The notes beneath the pieces were generated by a model, which saw only the letters and a list, made by a program, of their open reading frames with translations, made no database searches and was not told the DNA's origin. 64,000 nucleotides of DNA from Adiantum capillus-veneris (lineage: Eukaryota > Streptophyta > Polypodiopsida > Polypodiales > Pteridaceae). The position numbers and the translations under genes are program-made. The stretch spans positions 53,666,768 through 53,730,767 of the forward strand of contig CM043944.1 in assembly GCA_014529385.2 (NCBI GenBank), given 5' to 3'. Below, one piece after another: positions 43,405 to 55,099 of this stretch (position 1 is the first letter of the stretch; every line of letters starts with the position of its first letter).

Positions 43405-43797
43405 TGTATATTGGACTCCGGTTGATTCGGAGGCCCCGGGGTGACGGTGGGATGACTCGATCTCAGCTAACCACGGCTCGGTGCCGAGGGGATGCACGAT
43501 GGACCCGGTTGGGGATGATGGACGATGGGACATAGTCTTGACCTTGATTTTCTCCTCACCTCACCGTCTAGGTACTATGGACACGTGCGAGGGTTTGAGA
43601 GTGCCCGGTAACGGGAGTGTCCCCCTCCACTTCATCACGTGGAGGTAATTAGGGGAGTCTGCCACGCACGGGGACTCCATGACTCAGTTTCGGGGCGTCG
43701 GCTCGTAGCCGGCGGGTCTCTTCGGCGACCATCGGCAAGGCGCCACACGCAAACGGGTTGTCCGTTTTGGACGTTCAAGTACTCCACGCGGAGGTCT
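43405..43797 (+). mobile_element. Possible start of a gypsy LTR
   Basis: A purine tract (CTAAGGGAGGG) ending at 43404 is followed by TGTATATTGGACTCC. That is how a polypurine tract meets a 3' LTR. It comes directly after the gag fragment, which would imply an internal deletion of pol. No second LTR or LTR end could be fixed. Confidence 0.4.
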
Positions 43798-44045
43798 TGA
43801 CTTCCTCTTTGAGCTCAGCCATGTACATTCACGATCGCACGTCCGAGGGGCTCCTCGTTTGCAGACAAAGGCTGCGGCGGCAGATTCATAGTCGTTTCTT
43901 TTCGGGGCAAGCGTCGGCTCGACGCTACACACGGACGGCATGTCCGTTTTGGACGTTTAGGTACTCCATGCGGAGACCTCAGCTTTATCTTCGAGATCAG
44001 CCATGCACATTCATGAACGAGTGCCCGTGGCGCTCCTCGTTCCAA
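43746..44045. repeat. ~185-bp tandem duplication inside the long direct repeat
   Basis: Two consecutive copies share GTCCGTTTTGGACGTT(C/T)A, GTACTCCA(C/T)GCGGAG, TCAGCCATG(T/C)ACATTCA and CGAACG-like text (about 43746-43930 and 43931-44045). Confidence 0.7.
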
Positions 44046-45195
44046 ACCGACCGGCTGCTGGTAGGTTCAGCCCACCCTGACCCGAGGCGGTCCGGGACTT
44101 TTCGGCAATTTTCCAAGTTAGCCCAAAGTGGCCTGAGACAGTTCCAGGGGGACCTCTTAGACATGCGCTCAAGGCACGAATAGCCTCGTTCACTCAACAT
44201 TGATCCTAAAGACGCTTCCGCACTCAACTAAACTTCAACTCCGCGCGGTGCCACCAAGGCTCCCGCGCGCGTCAAGCAAGATGTGATCTCGGGCCGTTTT
44301 CTAGACGAGCCCATCAACGAGCCACCAAAGGGACTCAAGTCAGTGGACGTGATCCTCCCAGCATGCAAGCTCCAAGTTGCGGGCCCTTGGCCTCTTGGTG
44401 AAGGTGTTCATCTTGAGTGTCCCGGATAGCCCCGTAACACTTGGCATAGACCATGTTGCTGCGTTGATCCATACAGAGGAACCTGTCTGTTCTGGATATG
44501 TTACCTATTTGCTGCAGTGACGATGCAGCACTCGTCTTGAGTGTGAGAACCAAGTTGCATTGATTCCCACTACTTCTACGAAAGCAGATTTGAATGACTT
44601 CGTGTTGATTCCTTCCTGGATGGCGACCAGGGTCCACTTCGCATTTAGCTGAGTTGATTACATGGTGTATATTGCATCCTGTGCATTGAAAAGGATTTTC
44701 TCGCTTTGCGTTTCATGGAGAGTAAGTTACTCTGCCAAATTGGGTCCTTGGGCTTAATTACCGAGGCCACCGTTCCTCCTGAAGATTTGGCCTTTGGATT
44801 TTCCTTCTTGAAGAACTTACTGAGTGCTCATGTAGACCTAGATGTCTTGATATGAGCTTACCTGCTTGATGAAGTATGGTACATTGCAGAAGGTACCTTT
44901 TAGGCTTATTGAGCACCGGTCCGTCGGTCCGTCCCTTGACCAAAAAGATGAAGCGTATCTGATAACTTGCTTGGCATACAAACCAAGGTTTTCCTGAGAT
45001 TGCCGGAGAGTCAATCCCATTGATACCTTGAAGCTTTGGCATACTTCAGGACTCGATTGAACCTGAATGTTCTGATGTGAGCCTTGCAAACTTGAGGGCA
45101 AGACTTGAAGTAGGTAACTCATAGAGAAGAAGATTGGCCGATCCGCTTCTGTTTCTTGCTATCTGCTTGAAGCTTGTCGCTTGAGTTGAGCATGA
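43798..45195. repeat. 1.4-kb direct repeat, copy 1
   Basis: This matches 46387-47770 along its whole length, from CTTCCTCTTTGAGCTCAGCC to TTGAGTTGAGCATGA, with scattered substitutions and small indels. There is no domain in any frame. It is probably LTR or internal non-coding sequence of a gypsy-type element. Confidence 0.85.
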
Positions 45196-46386
45196 TTTCA
45201 AGATAGCCAAACACGACTAATCATAAAAACTTAGCGATCAGTAAATAAAGATTTGCCAAAAATAGAGGAGGTGAGAGAGAGGGGGGGGAGCACCAAAGTA
45301 GGGGGAGAAGGGAAAGGGAAAAACTTTGCAAATTTGGTTTACATCAAACACGTTTCGCAATTAAGCTCTTCAGTGATGTAAACCTTAGAGGAGGTGCAAG
45401 AGGGTTGATATAAGTGCCATATGGAGGGTTTCCCAAGATAATAAGTACAAAGCAAAAGAGGAGAAGGCCTCTTTAATGGGGAATAACTAGCTTTAAAAGA
45501 GGTAGGAAAAGGAGGGAAAAGGGGAGGCTTTAAGAGTGTTTATAAGAGGGTACCAAAGATGGTGACTTTGACCCAGAATTTGGAGAACAAAAAGAGGGTA
45601 GTACAAAAACGGGGTAGCAAAAACTTCCTTTGGTTGTAGTCTTGGTAAAGGACCCATTTTTTTTGCAAGAAACCTTGGTGAAGGGCAAGGGACCATGCTT
45701 AAGGTGTAGGAAGAGAGAGATGTGGGTGAAGCTCTTTTTTCAAAAAAGAGAAGGGGGGGGGGGGAATTACAGAAAAGAGGGGGAGGCTAGGCGGTGGTGT
45801 GGGAGGGGGGTAGCAAAAAAACATCTTTTGGCAAGAAACCTTGGTGAAGGGCAAGGGACCTTCGTTAAGATATAGGAAGAGGGAGATGAGGTTGAAGGGG
45901 ACCAATGTAAAGAATAAAAGGGAGAGGGGGGGGGGGGGGTCAAATTACAAAAAAGAGGGGGAGGCGGTGGTGTGGGAGGAAGGCTTTTTAGAGAGAAGTT
46001 TTCCAAGATTGGGTGCATTAAGCCAACATATGACCGGTTTGAAATAGAGTGGGGGTTTGGAGTTGCTTTCTAACACTTTAGAAAGAGGTTAATAAATGGA
46101 ACGGGCTAAGTTGAGGGTGTGGGTAAAGGGAGAGAAGAGGATTTTTACAATGGAAGGTGGGGTTTTCTTGTGGTTGACCTTTTGAAGGAGGGCGGTCCTT
46201 GAGGCATAGGTAACGTAGAGAAAGCACGCCTTCAAAAAAGGGTGAAAGGTAGAGAAAAAGAGTTTGCGAATAGAGATAAAGCCCTCAAGCAAACTTTCCC
46301 TAATGATATACCTCTTGAGTTCCGACAAGATAAAAGCAATTGTTTTGGTGGGTAGGGTGCCAAGATTGCCATGGGATATAATTGTA
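45196..46386. repeat. Purine-rich spacer with a 166-bp tandem duplication
   Basis: AAACCTTGGTGAAGGGCAAGG occurs at 45670 and 45836, followed in both by a GGAAGAGGGAGATG-like text, a run of 12-14 G, and GGCGGTGGTGTGGGAGG. The stretch is strongly purine-biased on the plus strand. Open frames are low-complexity artefacts. Confidence 0.75.
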
Positions 46387-47770
46387 AGACTTCCTCTTTG
46401 AGCTCAGCCATGTACATTCACAAACGCGTGCCCGAGGTGCTCCTTGTTTGCAGACAAAGGCTTCGGCAGATTCATAGTCGGTTCTTTTCGGCGAGCGTCG
46501 GCTCGATGCTACACGCGGACGGCATGTCCATTTTGGACATTTAGGTACTCCACGCGGAGACCTCGGCTTCGTCTTCAAGATCAGCCATGCACATTCAGGA
46601 ACGCGTGCCGTGGCGCTCGTCATTCTTAACTGACGGCTTGCTGGTAGGTTCAGTCCACCCCGACCCGAGGCGGTCCGGGACTTTTCGGCAATTTTCCAAG
46701 TTAGCCCAAAGTGGCCTGAGAGAGTTCCAAGGGGACCTCTTAGACATGCGCTCAAGGCCCGAATAGCCTCGTTCACTCGACATTGATCCTAAAGACACTT
46801 CCGCACTCAACTAAACTTCAACTCCGCGCGGTGCCACCAAGGCTCCCGCGCGAGTCAAGCAAGATGTGATCTCGGGCCGTTTTCTAGACGAGCCCATCAA
46901 CAAGACGCCAAAGGGACTCATTTCAATGGACGTGAGCCTCCCAGCATGTGAGCTCCAAGTTGCGGGCCCTTGGCCTCTTGATGAACGTGCTAATCTTGAG
47001 TGTTCAGGATAGCCCCGTAACACTTGGCATAGACCATGTTGCTGCGTTGATCCATGACGAGGAACCTGTCTGTTCCGGATATGTTACCTGTTGCTGCAGT
47101 GACGATGTAGCACTCTTCTTGAGTGTGAGAACCAAGTCACATTGATTCCCACTACTTCTACGAAAGCAGATTTGAATGACTTCGTGTTGATTCCTTCCTG
47201 GATGGCGACGAAGGTCCACTTCGCATTTACCTGAGTTGATTACATGGTGCAGATTGCATCTTGCGCACTGAAAATGATTTGATCACTTTGCGTTCCATGG
47301 AGAGTAAGTTACTCTGCCAAATTGGATCCTTGAGCTTAAATACCGAGGCCACCCTTCCACATGAAGATTTGGCCTTTGGAATTTTTCTTCTTGAAGCACT
47401 TATTGAGTGCTCATGTAGACCTGGATGTCTTGATATGAGCTTACCTGCTCGATGAAGTAAGGTACATTGCAGAAGATACCTTTTAGGCTTATTGAGCACC
47501 GGTCCATCCCTTAACCAAAAAGATGAAGCGTATCTGATAACTTCCTTGGCATACAAACCAAGGTTTTTCTGAGATTGCCGGAGAGTCAATCCCATTGATA
47601 CCTTGAAGCTTTGGCATACTTCAGGACTCTATTGAACCTGAATGTTCTGATGTGAGCCTTGCAAACTTGAGGGCAAGACTTGAAGTAGGTAACTCATAGA
47701 GAAGAAGATTGGCCAATCCACTTCTGTTTCTTGCTATCTGCTTGAAGCTTGTCACTTGAGTTGAGCATGA
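46387..47770. repeat. 1.4-kb direct repeat, copy 2
   Basis: This is the second copy of 43798-45195, 2.6 kb downstream in the same orientation. The two copies with the purine-rich spacer between them look like an LTR pair around a tiny interior, or like a tandem duplication with spacer. The ends do not show a clean TG...CA. Confidence 0.85.
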
Positions 47771-47989
47771 GTGATGACATATATTTTTTTAGATTTGGAA
47801 GAACTTTGACTTGTTCTTAACAAACCTGCCTTCATTGGCCGAAGAAAACAAACCTAAGAATAACTCATCTTGGGTCTTCGTCTTTTCCCTTGCTTAGATT
47901 CGCTACGATCTTGATGAAGGGTTGAAGTTCGATTGAAAGAAGAGGAATGATGGAGGGACTCGTCTACTTGAGTCCGATGTGGTCGCACC

Positions 47990-48930
47990 ACATACCTTTT
48001 CTTGTGTGCCCATGAGGCTCCATCTTGAGCCAAATGTGGGGCTTGACTTCATATGTACCTGTAGAGGCTCCTGTTTGAGCCGAGTTTAGGTGTACACTGC
48101 ATCGTACCTGTATGGCTACTTGTGAGCCCGATGTAGGCATACTCACTGTCTTTACCTTGGAGGGGCTCCTGTCTGAGCCTGAATGTAGGTGTCTTTGCTT
48201 TGAGGGTCTATGTCACCATCGGGGTGGACATAGCCTTGATTGACTTCTTCTACTGAGGATGTGCCCACTTTGATTGGGCTGATGTTGGCTTGTGTGTATG
48301 AGCAATGCTATCTTGAAGACCGTCACTGCGGGAGGCATCACTCAACCTCCGGATTTCTTAAGAGGGGGCCTTCCTCATGGGGCCCTTGCATTGAGCTGTC
48401 TTTGTGGGGGGCTATCCCCGAATCTGTGTGCTAAGGGAAAAGGTGCATGGCCCGCTCGCTCGTCGCAGGCCTTCAGCTTCACTGTGGTGCTCGGTCCACC
48501 ACTTCTAGGTCATCCGGCTTTGAGGGATAGGATATGCTTGATCCACCACTTCTGGGTCCCCGGATTCGATGCAGGGGCTCGGTCCACCGCTTAAGGGTCA
48601 TCCAGCTTAGCTGTGTAGAATGGGGCACGGTCCACCCGAGTCAAAATCAGGTCCCCGGCTTCGCTCTTGTGAATAGGTGCACGGTCCACCCGAGTCAAAA
48701 TCGAGTCCATGGCTTTGTTGATGCTAACTGACTCTTACATAGCCTGATGGTCTACACGCACATGGTACTGCTTGTGAAAATATTGTCTTTGTGTGTTGAT
48801 GGGGCTCTCATGGTAGCCTCATATTCGGCAGGCACTCGGTCCTGCTTTTGAAGTTCACTTCACTGCTTTGGGTCTCTGGCTGTAGCCTGATAGTCCGCAG
48901 GCACTCGGTCTTGCTTTTGATGATTTGTTT
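47990..48930. repeat. Degenerate minisatellites (GGCTC-CTGT-TGAGCC and CTCGGTCCACC types)
   Basis: About 47990-48200 repeats GAGGCTCCTGT(T/C)TGAGCC with TGTAGGTGT. About 48480-48720 repeats (A/C)CGGTCCACC with TTGGGTC(A/C)-like spacers at ~60-bp spacing. About 48810-48920 repeats GCAGGCACTCGGTC(C/T)TGCTTTTGA twice. Confidence 0.65.
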
Positions 48931-50065
48931 GTTTGGTTGCTGCTTGCATCTTGATTGAGTTTGGGGATTGTTGCCTTGTTTGGCTCACCCGCCGATGAAA
49001 GAGGCTAGGATCCGGTCATCTTGCCTTTACCTGCCGATTGAATTCTCCTCAAGAGGTACTCTCGACCTCACGATGTCATGCAGCTCCGCTCCCATGCTAA
49101 GAAATATGTCAAGAAGATGCAGATCAAGCTTATTGAAAGCCTACTTGATTAATGGTCAGTGATGAGGGCCTGTTAACATGCCAAGTTTAATGATTAATGT
49201 ACGCCAGATGTGGCTTAAAAGGGCCAATTGATGCCTTAATGATGTTAAAGATGATTATGCTTGAAGTGAGCACATATGGGAGTTAATGATCTATAACTGT
49301 AGTGCTTGAAGTGCTCTACCGGCCCATCTTTACGGCTCGTCGATTGCAGCTACGATGAAGAAGTTATGGCAGTTTAAAGTTCAAGTCGATTGCAGATCCG
49401 TACCGGATTGGGCAACTGCAGCTGAGGTGACAGAGATAAAATGAATGCACGGGCGTGAAGTGCTCACTTTGTGGAGCGCGTCGGTCTTTTCAGATTAGTG
49501 ATCGGAGTTACGGTTGCCAAGTTATTGGCCATTAAAGATTCACCGAGGACCAGTTTCACACTAGTCCGGTCCGCTCGGTCGGTGTGCCATCTGGGAATTT
49601 TTGACTTCGACCAAGTTTCACAACGTCATGCATCAATGCTTTGGCTGTTATGTTGTGCCTATTGGAGATTGCTGATAACAGGAAATGCCCAACACGGCTA
49701 TATAGGGCTTAAGTGCAATCACCTATACTAGCATCTTAAAGGCTGTGTCGTGGAAAATGGCAACAAAATTCATGATGATAATATCAGTCAAGAACTACTG
49801 AAGTTGAAAGTTGAAAGTTGTAAGAGACAATGCTTTGGCAGATATGCATGCCTAATGTGGTGTCGTTAAGAAAGCACAAAAAGCTCTTGTTGAGCTCATC
49901 ATTCGAAATGATGTCTTGTGGAGTGCATTGAGTGCACGAAATGCCAACCTTGCCAGTGCCTTGCTTGATATGAATGTCAAATGTTGTGCGACGCAAGGCC
50001 TTGGTGGACATATATGTTCAATTTATTGCCCATGGACGGCAATAGCCCCAACATGCAAGCAGACG

Positions 50066-50165
50066 GCCGCCCGGGAGCAATGAAAGCCGCCCACTATGAA
50101 GCTTAAACCGGCCGCCCATAGCATGAATTCAACTGGCCGCCCAACTAAAGGGAGCCCGGCCGTGC
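50066..50165. repeat. Short GC-rich repeats (GGCCGCCC motif)
   Basis: GCCGCCC(A/G) occurs about four times in 100 bp, separated by about 25-30 bp spacers. Confidence 0.6.
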
Positions 50166-50816
50166 AAAGCCATTGTAAATGGGGCCACCCTAAAGCTTAG
50201 CTAAGTGTGTGAAGCCAAGAGGAAGGAGGTGGCGGACAGCATGCAGAGGGCGTAGGCGGGAGAAAGCCGCTTGCACAGGCCGGCTCGGGCCCCAGACAGT
50301 GCAGGGGAAGAAGGGAAAAGTGTAGAACGTCTCCTCCGACAGTAGTTTGTTGCCCCAATCGCCGGATTTCGTGTTGCTCGACCTTGCAGACATCCATGTC
50401 ATCAACCCCTCTCCCACGCCACGTCACTCACGGCGCCGTGACTCTGTGGTGGGGCAAAAAATCAGGAGGGCTAATAATAGAAGGGCAGCACAAGAGCAAT
50501 TAGGGAGGTTTTTTGTGGCTGAAACGAGAAGGAGTAAAGTGCTTAGGTTGGCAAGCAGGAGGATGAAGAGAAAAGTCGGATGGCAAGAGCGGGTCTCTCT
50601 CTCTTGTAATCAAGAGAGGCTCGAGAGAGGCTCGAACTCTATCTCTCTCGTAAGCAAGAGAGGCTCGATCATTCTCTCTCTCTCTTGTCCTCGTACAAGC
50701 AAGACGCTCTTTCTCTCGTGCTTGAGAGAGCAAAGAGCCCAAGAAAGCAAAGCATCCGGGAGGAAGACAAGATCCCCAAGCTATCTCTCTCTTGTACTCG
50801 GTTAGTAAAGGAAAGG

Positions 50817-50917
<101 letters not shown>

Positions 50918-51894
50918 CATAATTAAAAGAGGAGCATGTAAGGGAAACGAGGAGCAATCGAAGGGCTATCAACAAAAGGGCAGAACGAGGAGGACTCAAG
51001 GCGAAGCAAAGCTTGGCAAGAAAGGGAACGAAGGAGGAGATTGGAGGGGAGGGTGAAAGCAGAGCTCTCTCTCCTCTCTCTTGTTCTCGGCTAGTCCTCG
51101 GTAAGCAAATAAAGAGAAGGAAGGAAGGGATCTTGGAGAAAAATGAAAGGTAAATCTTTCTATCCTCTCTCTTGTCCTTGGCTAACAGAAGGCAGTAATT
51201 ACAAGCTTCTTTTGCTTGTGGAGGCAAGGAAGCTAGCTTGAGAAGGAGGGTGTCAAGGCAGCAAGCCAAGGTGAGAAGAACATTACAAGTAAAAGCAGAG
51301 CTTGGTTAGAGCAAGCCAGGTTCGAGAAGAGTCTTGTCGAGGCAAGCAAGTAAGCTTGAGAATGCGAGCTCAAAAAGCAAGAAAAGGCATGCACGGTAAT
51401 AAAAGCAAGAGAAGAAAGCAGGAGAAGACATGCACGGTAAATGAAGCAAGGTAAGAAGAATGAGGAAGTTACAACTAGAGAGTGGCAATTAAGCCGGTCC
51501 AAAGCTTTGACAATCGAAGCAGATAAAGCAACATAAGAAAGTTTTTGTCACCAACATCGGTCCGAAGTTGATTAAGCATTTTGTTAGGTCCGGTGTCGTT
51601 AACGGCCCGGTTAATCGTGGGAGCTTAAACTCTTAGTTAGCAGATGATCCAAGTGACGGTGCTGTTAACAACCCACGTTGGCTAAAGGTTAAGTTGTACT
51701 CAAATGTATTAATCGATTAATTGATGATTGCATTGATTGCCAGAGTCAATTGCATCAGTGTCTCTTGTTCTCTCTCTTTCACACACCCCACAGCCAGAGG
51801 CCCGGCGCCTGCCTGCTGGCTCACGTTTCGAACAGATATCCCTCGGACATCTTTGGTGAATCCGAAGCTAAACGATTCGGGGTGGGAGGTAAAG

Positions 51895-54115
51895 ATGGAG
51901 AATTTAGAGGAGATGATGAAGATGATTGCAAAATCAAGTGCAAATGGTTTTGATGATAAATCTACAGTTTCAGACTTTTCAAAGATGCTTCAATTGGTTC
52001 AAGGATCTCTGCTTGAAATAGAGACAGTAAAGAAGAAAAATCAAATCGATGAAGCTTTGGATGCAGCTTTAGATACACTATACGACAAGAGACGACTTTT
52101 TGATGGATACGATCCAGAGGGCTACCTAGAGTGCTATGAGCTGGAGACTAAGGTAAGAGGGATACCAGAAGAGTTGATGATCAAATCTTTTGAGCAGTTA
52201 GTGAGTTCAGATGTGAAGGAGCAAATTTAACAGGTTACCAGATCCTGCAACGGCAATTGGGAGTATTTCAAAGAAGCTATGGTACAGGTAAGTTATGAGC
52301 AGTATGAAAGCTATCAAGAACAGAGTGCAATTCTATCGGACTACGTAGATATCCGAGGACAAGTACGATCAACGTTAGAAGCTGTGATTGATGATTTTAT
52401 TGTGCAGGATGCTACCTTCTTACATGCTAATGATGAAGACATAGTCAAAGCTGTATATGAAAAGTTGGGGTTTGCAGAGGCCTTGCATGAAGTAGAAGTC
52501 CTTGAGGGTGAGTCTCTACAGCCTCAAACTACACAGGGTGAATTTTTCAAAGAACATGTAGCTGTAGTACAAGAGGGAAAGAAATCAGGGGATCAAAACA
52601 ACAAAGTGGCTAAAGCTCATGAAGAAATTGTGAAGGTGAATGAGTGCAGTCATATTCAGGTAGACATGTAGGAAGATTCGGTTACAGGTGATACTTTTGC
52701 TATTGAACCAGAATTATAGAAAAAAAAATTTGGTGCAGATTCTACCATAGAGGTGATTGAAGATATTGGTACAGGTTTTGCCAAAGAGTTGATTAATGTC
52801 ATAGGTCAAAGTACGACTATTGTTGAGAGCAGCAAGATCATGGATTTTGATATACCAGGTTTACCGAATTTGGATGTACCAGATTTTGAGGACTTGGCTA
52901 AGCAAGAGTATGTGCTTGAAGATCTGCAAAATGTTGATTCATAGGGGGTGCAAACTCCTTCATTGATAATTTTTTGTGAAGCACAGTTACAAAAGTGGAA
53001 AACTGATCTTGAACGTGATTATGACGATAAAGAGGGGGTGCAGACTCCTTTGACACACTTCTGTGACCTAGAGCTACAATCTGGCAGACTGATCCTGAAT
53101 TTGATGATGGTGATTTAGAGAGGGAGAAAACTTCTTTTCTATCGAGAATTTGTGAGACAGGACTTACACTATGGTAGAATGATCATGAACTTGATGATGC
53201 TGATTCAAAGGGGGTGCATAGTGAAGTGCAATCTCTTGTTGATGAATATGATTGTTTTCATTGTGCCGATGATACAGACAGGGCAGTAGATGAAATTTTC
53301 AATGTGCATGCTGAACTTTGTGCTGCAGAAGTGCAAAGATATTTGGATGAGGGTAAAATACTCGAGGAGCAGTCTACAACAGATGTATTTAGTATGCATA
53401 TCATATGTAAAAATCTTAGTTTACAGCAACCTGAGATGCGCAAGATGGAGGAACCTTCTAAAGTGGTGGACCTAGACCTTATGTTCTTACTGGATGAAGC
53501 TTTGGAAGGGTTCTCAAATACAAATGCTAAGGATACCAATCAATCTATAATCATGCATGAGCCAATTTGTTCAGATTCAGCAAATGATAAACTTATGCAT
53601 GCGCAGCTGTTGGATGATGCTCTACTTGATTTTGAGCCTCTACAAGATAGAGAATTGTTTTCAGATGCATCTTTTGAGCCTAATGAAGAAAGTTTGAACA
53701 GAGACTTGATGTATTCAGATATGCATGATTGGGATTCCAATAGTAGTGAGAGTGAAGGTGCACTGCCAGTGCTTTTACATGTGATTGATGATCGATAATT
53801 GGATGAGCCAGTTGCACAAGGAATATGGTAGTATCTGGTGCTACCTGATGCTCTATGGAATCTGATGTTACCCTATGATGTAGGGGATTTTGAGCTAGCT
53901 TTTGACCCAGGAGGTGACAGATATATGCATGGTCCTGGGAAATTGCCTTATATGCCATATGACCCAGGCGGTTGTATGAAGATTTGTGGGGTAATATATG
54001 TTTATGTTGTAATGATTGGAAATTCTTGTATTTTCCCTATGATCCTGGAGGATGGTGCAAATTTTTTAAAGGAATGCTCACAGTGGGACAAATGATTAGT
54101 TTCCCGTTTGATCCT
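51895..54115 (+). pseudogene. Gag-like protein of the non-autonomous LTR element
   Basis: The frame starts at ATG 51895 (MENLEEMMKMIAKSS). A helix-rich domain at about 52,090-52,230 reads DGYDPEGYLECYELETKVRG then PEELMIKSFEQLVSSDVKEQI. It is similar in layout to the Ty3/gypsy retrotransposon gag core (F-G-x-P-x-x-L-x-x-Y ... F-x-x-L). An in-frame TAA (52228), three TAG and a frame change between 52,944 and 53,214 break it. The rest is acidic, with several D/E-rich repeats (PDFEDL, LDDALLDFEPL). The tail has four (F/Y)DPGG motifs at 53901, 53958, 54038 and 54107, the last two in another frame. There is no zinc knuckle. The assignment to gag rests on position and general pattern, not on a firm motif. 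Confidence 0.5.
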
Positions 54116-54715
54116 GGGGGACTACTTAATTGCTAGTTGCTGATTTGAAGAGTACCAACTATCTGATGTAGCAGGTTGCATGGTATAAGGTTTTGGTTTC
54201 TAGATTATGCTAAGTCAGAATAGTTTTGGTTATGCATTCAATAAGATTACATGGCTGGCTTCCAGCTGACTTCTTTGGACAATTGTTGAAGTATCTTTAC
54301 ATCTTTTGAGTTGGTTCTACTATCAAAACTTGAAGTAAAGGACTTGATGGCCATTCCGTGTGCAGACAGAGTAAGGCATACTTGAGCTTGACAGGGTTCC
54401 TTAAAGAGAGCTGAATGGTCAAGCCGTGTGCATCATTAACTGGAGAACTTGAGTCTGGCGGGGTTCACTAAACAAGTTATCCATGATCAAATGCTTTGAA
54501 GATACGGTAGATACAGCTCATAGATTTTTGATAGACAGCTACCTAATGATTAAGCTAAAACATTGATGATAGGGTATAAGACTTATTTCATTTTTCATAT
54601 GTTTATTAGTTATATGAGTCTGATGATGGGTAAAGAGCTTAAGGTACCTAAAGCAGATGCAGATTGAAGTGATGTTGGCATAGACCGGAGGCTGTGCAGG
54701 TTCAGAGGGGGTGGA
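54116..54715. other. 3' untranslated part of the gag-only element with its polypurine tract
   Basis: No reading frame continues here. The CAGAGGGGGTGGA purine tract at about 54703-54715 abuts the 3' LTR start. A near-repeated pair (ACTTGAG(C/T)TTGACAGGGTTC-like, 54380 and 54450) is present. Confidence 0.55.
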
Positions 54716-55049
54716 TGTCGTGCAGCTCCGCTCCCATGCTAAGAAATATGTCAAGAAGATGCAGATCAAGCTTATTGAAAGCCTACTTGATTAATGGTCA
54801 GTGATGAGGGCCTGTTAACATGCCAAGTTTAATGATTAATGTATGCCAGATGTGGCTTAAAAGGGCCAATTGATGCCTTAATTATGTTAAAGATGATTAT
54901 GCTTGAAGTGAGAAAAGATGGGAGTTTATGCTCTATAATTGTAGTGCTTGAAGTGCTCTACCGGCCCATCTTTACGGCTCGTCGATTGCAGCTACGGTGA
55001 AGAAGTTATGGAAGTTTAAAGTTCAAGTCGATTTGCAGATCCGTACCGG
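54716..55049 (+). mobile_element. 3' LTR fragment of the gag-only element, truncated
   Basis: This matches 49074-49406 closely over 334 bp. The match stops at GTACCGG (55049), after which the sequence runs into the leader of the copia gag (ATG 55100). The 5' copy continues with unrelated text beyond GTACCGG. The copia 5' LTR is missing at this junction, so the two elements are joined by a deletion or recombination. Confidence 0.8.
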
Positions 55050-55099
55050 TCCGTTTCTCTTATTTTCGGGCAGTTTTCACATCAGGTGCAGCATTTACC

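Noticed and set aside
45630-46047. Glycine/arginine-rich or proline-rich ORFs in the purine tract
   Set aside because: They arise from low-complexity purine sequence with G runs and have no domain.
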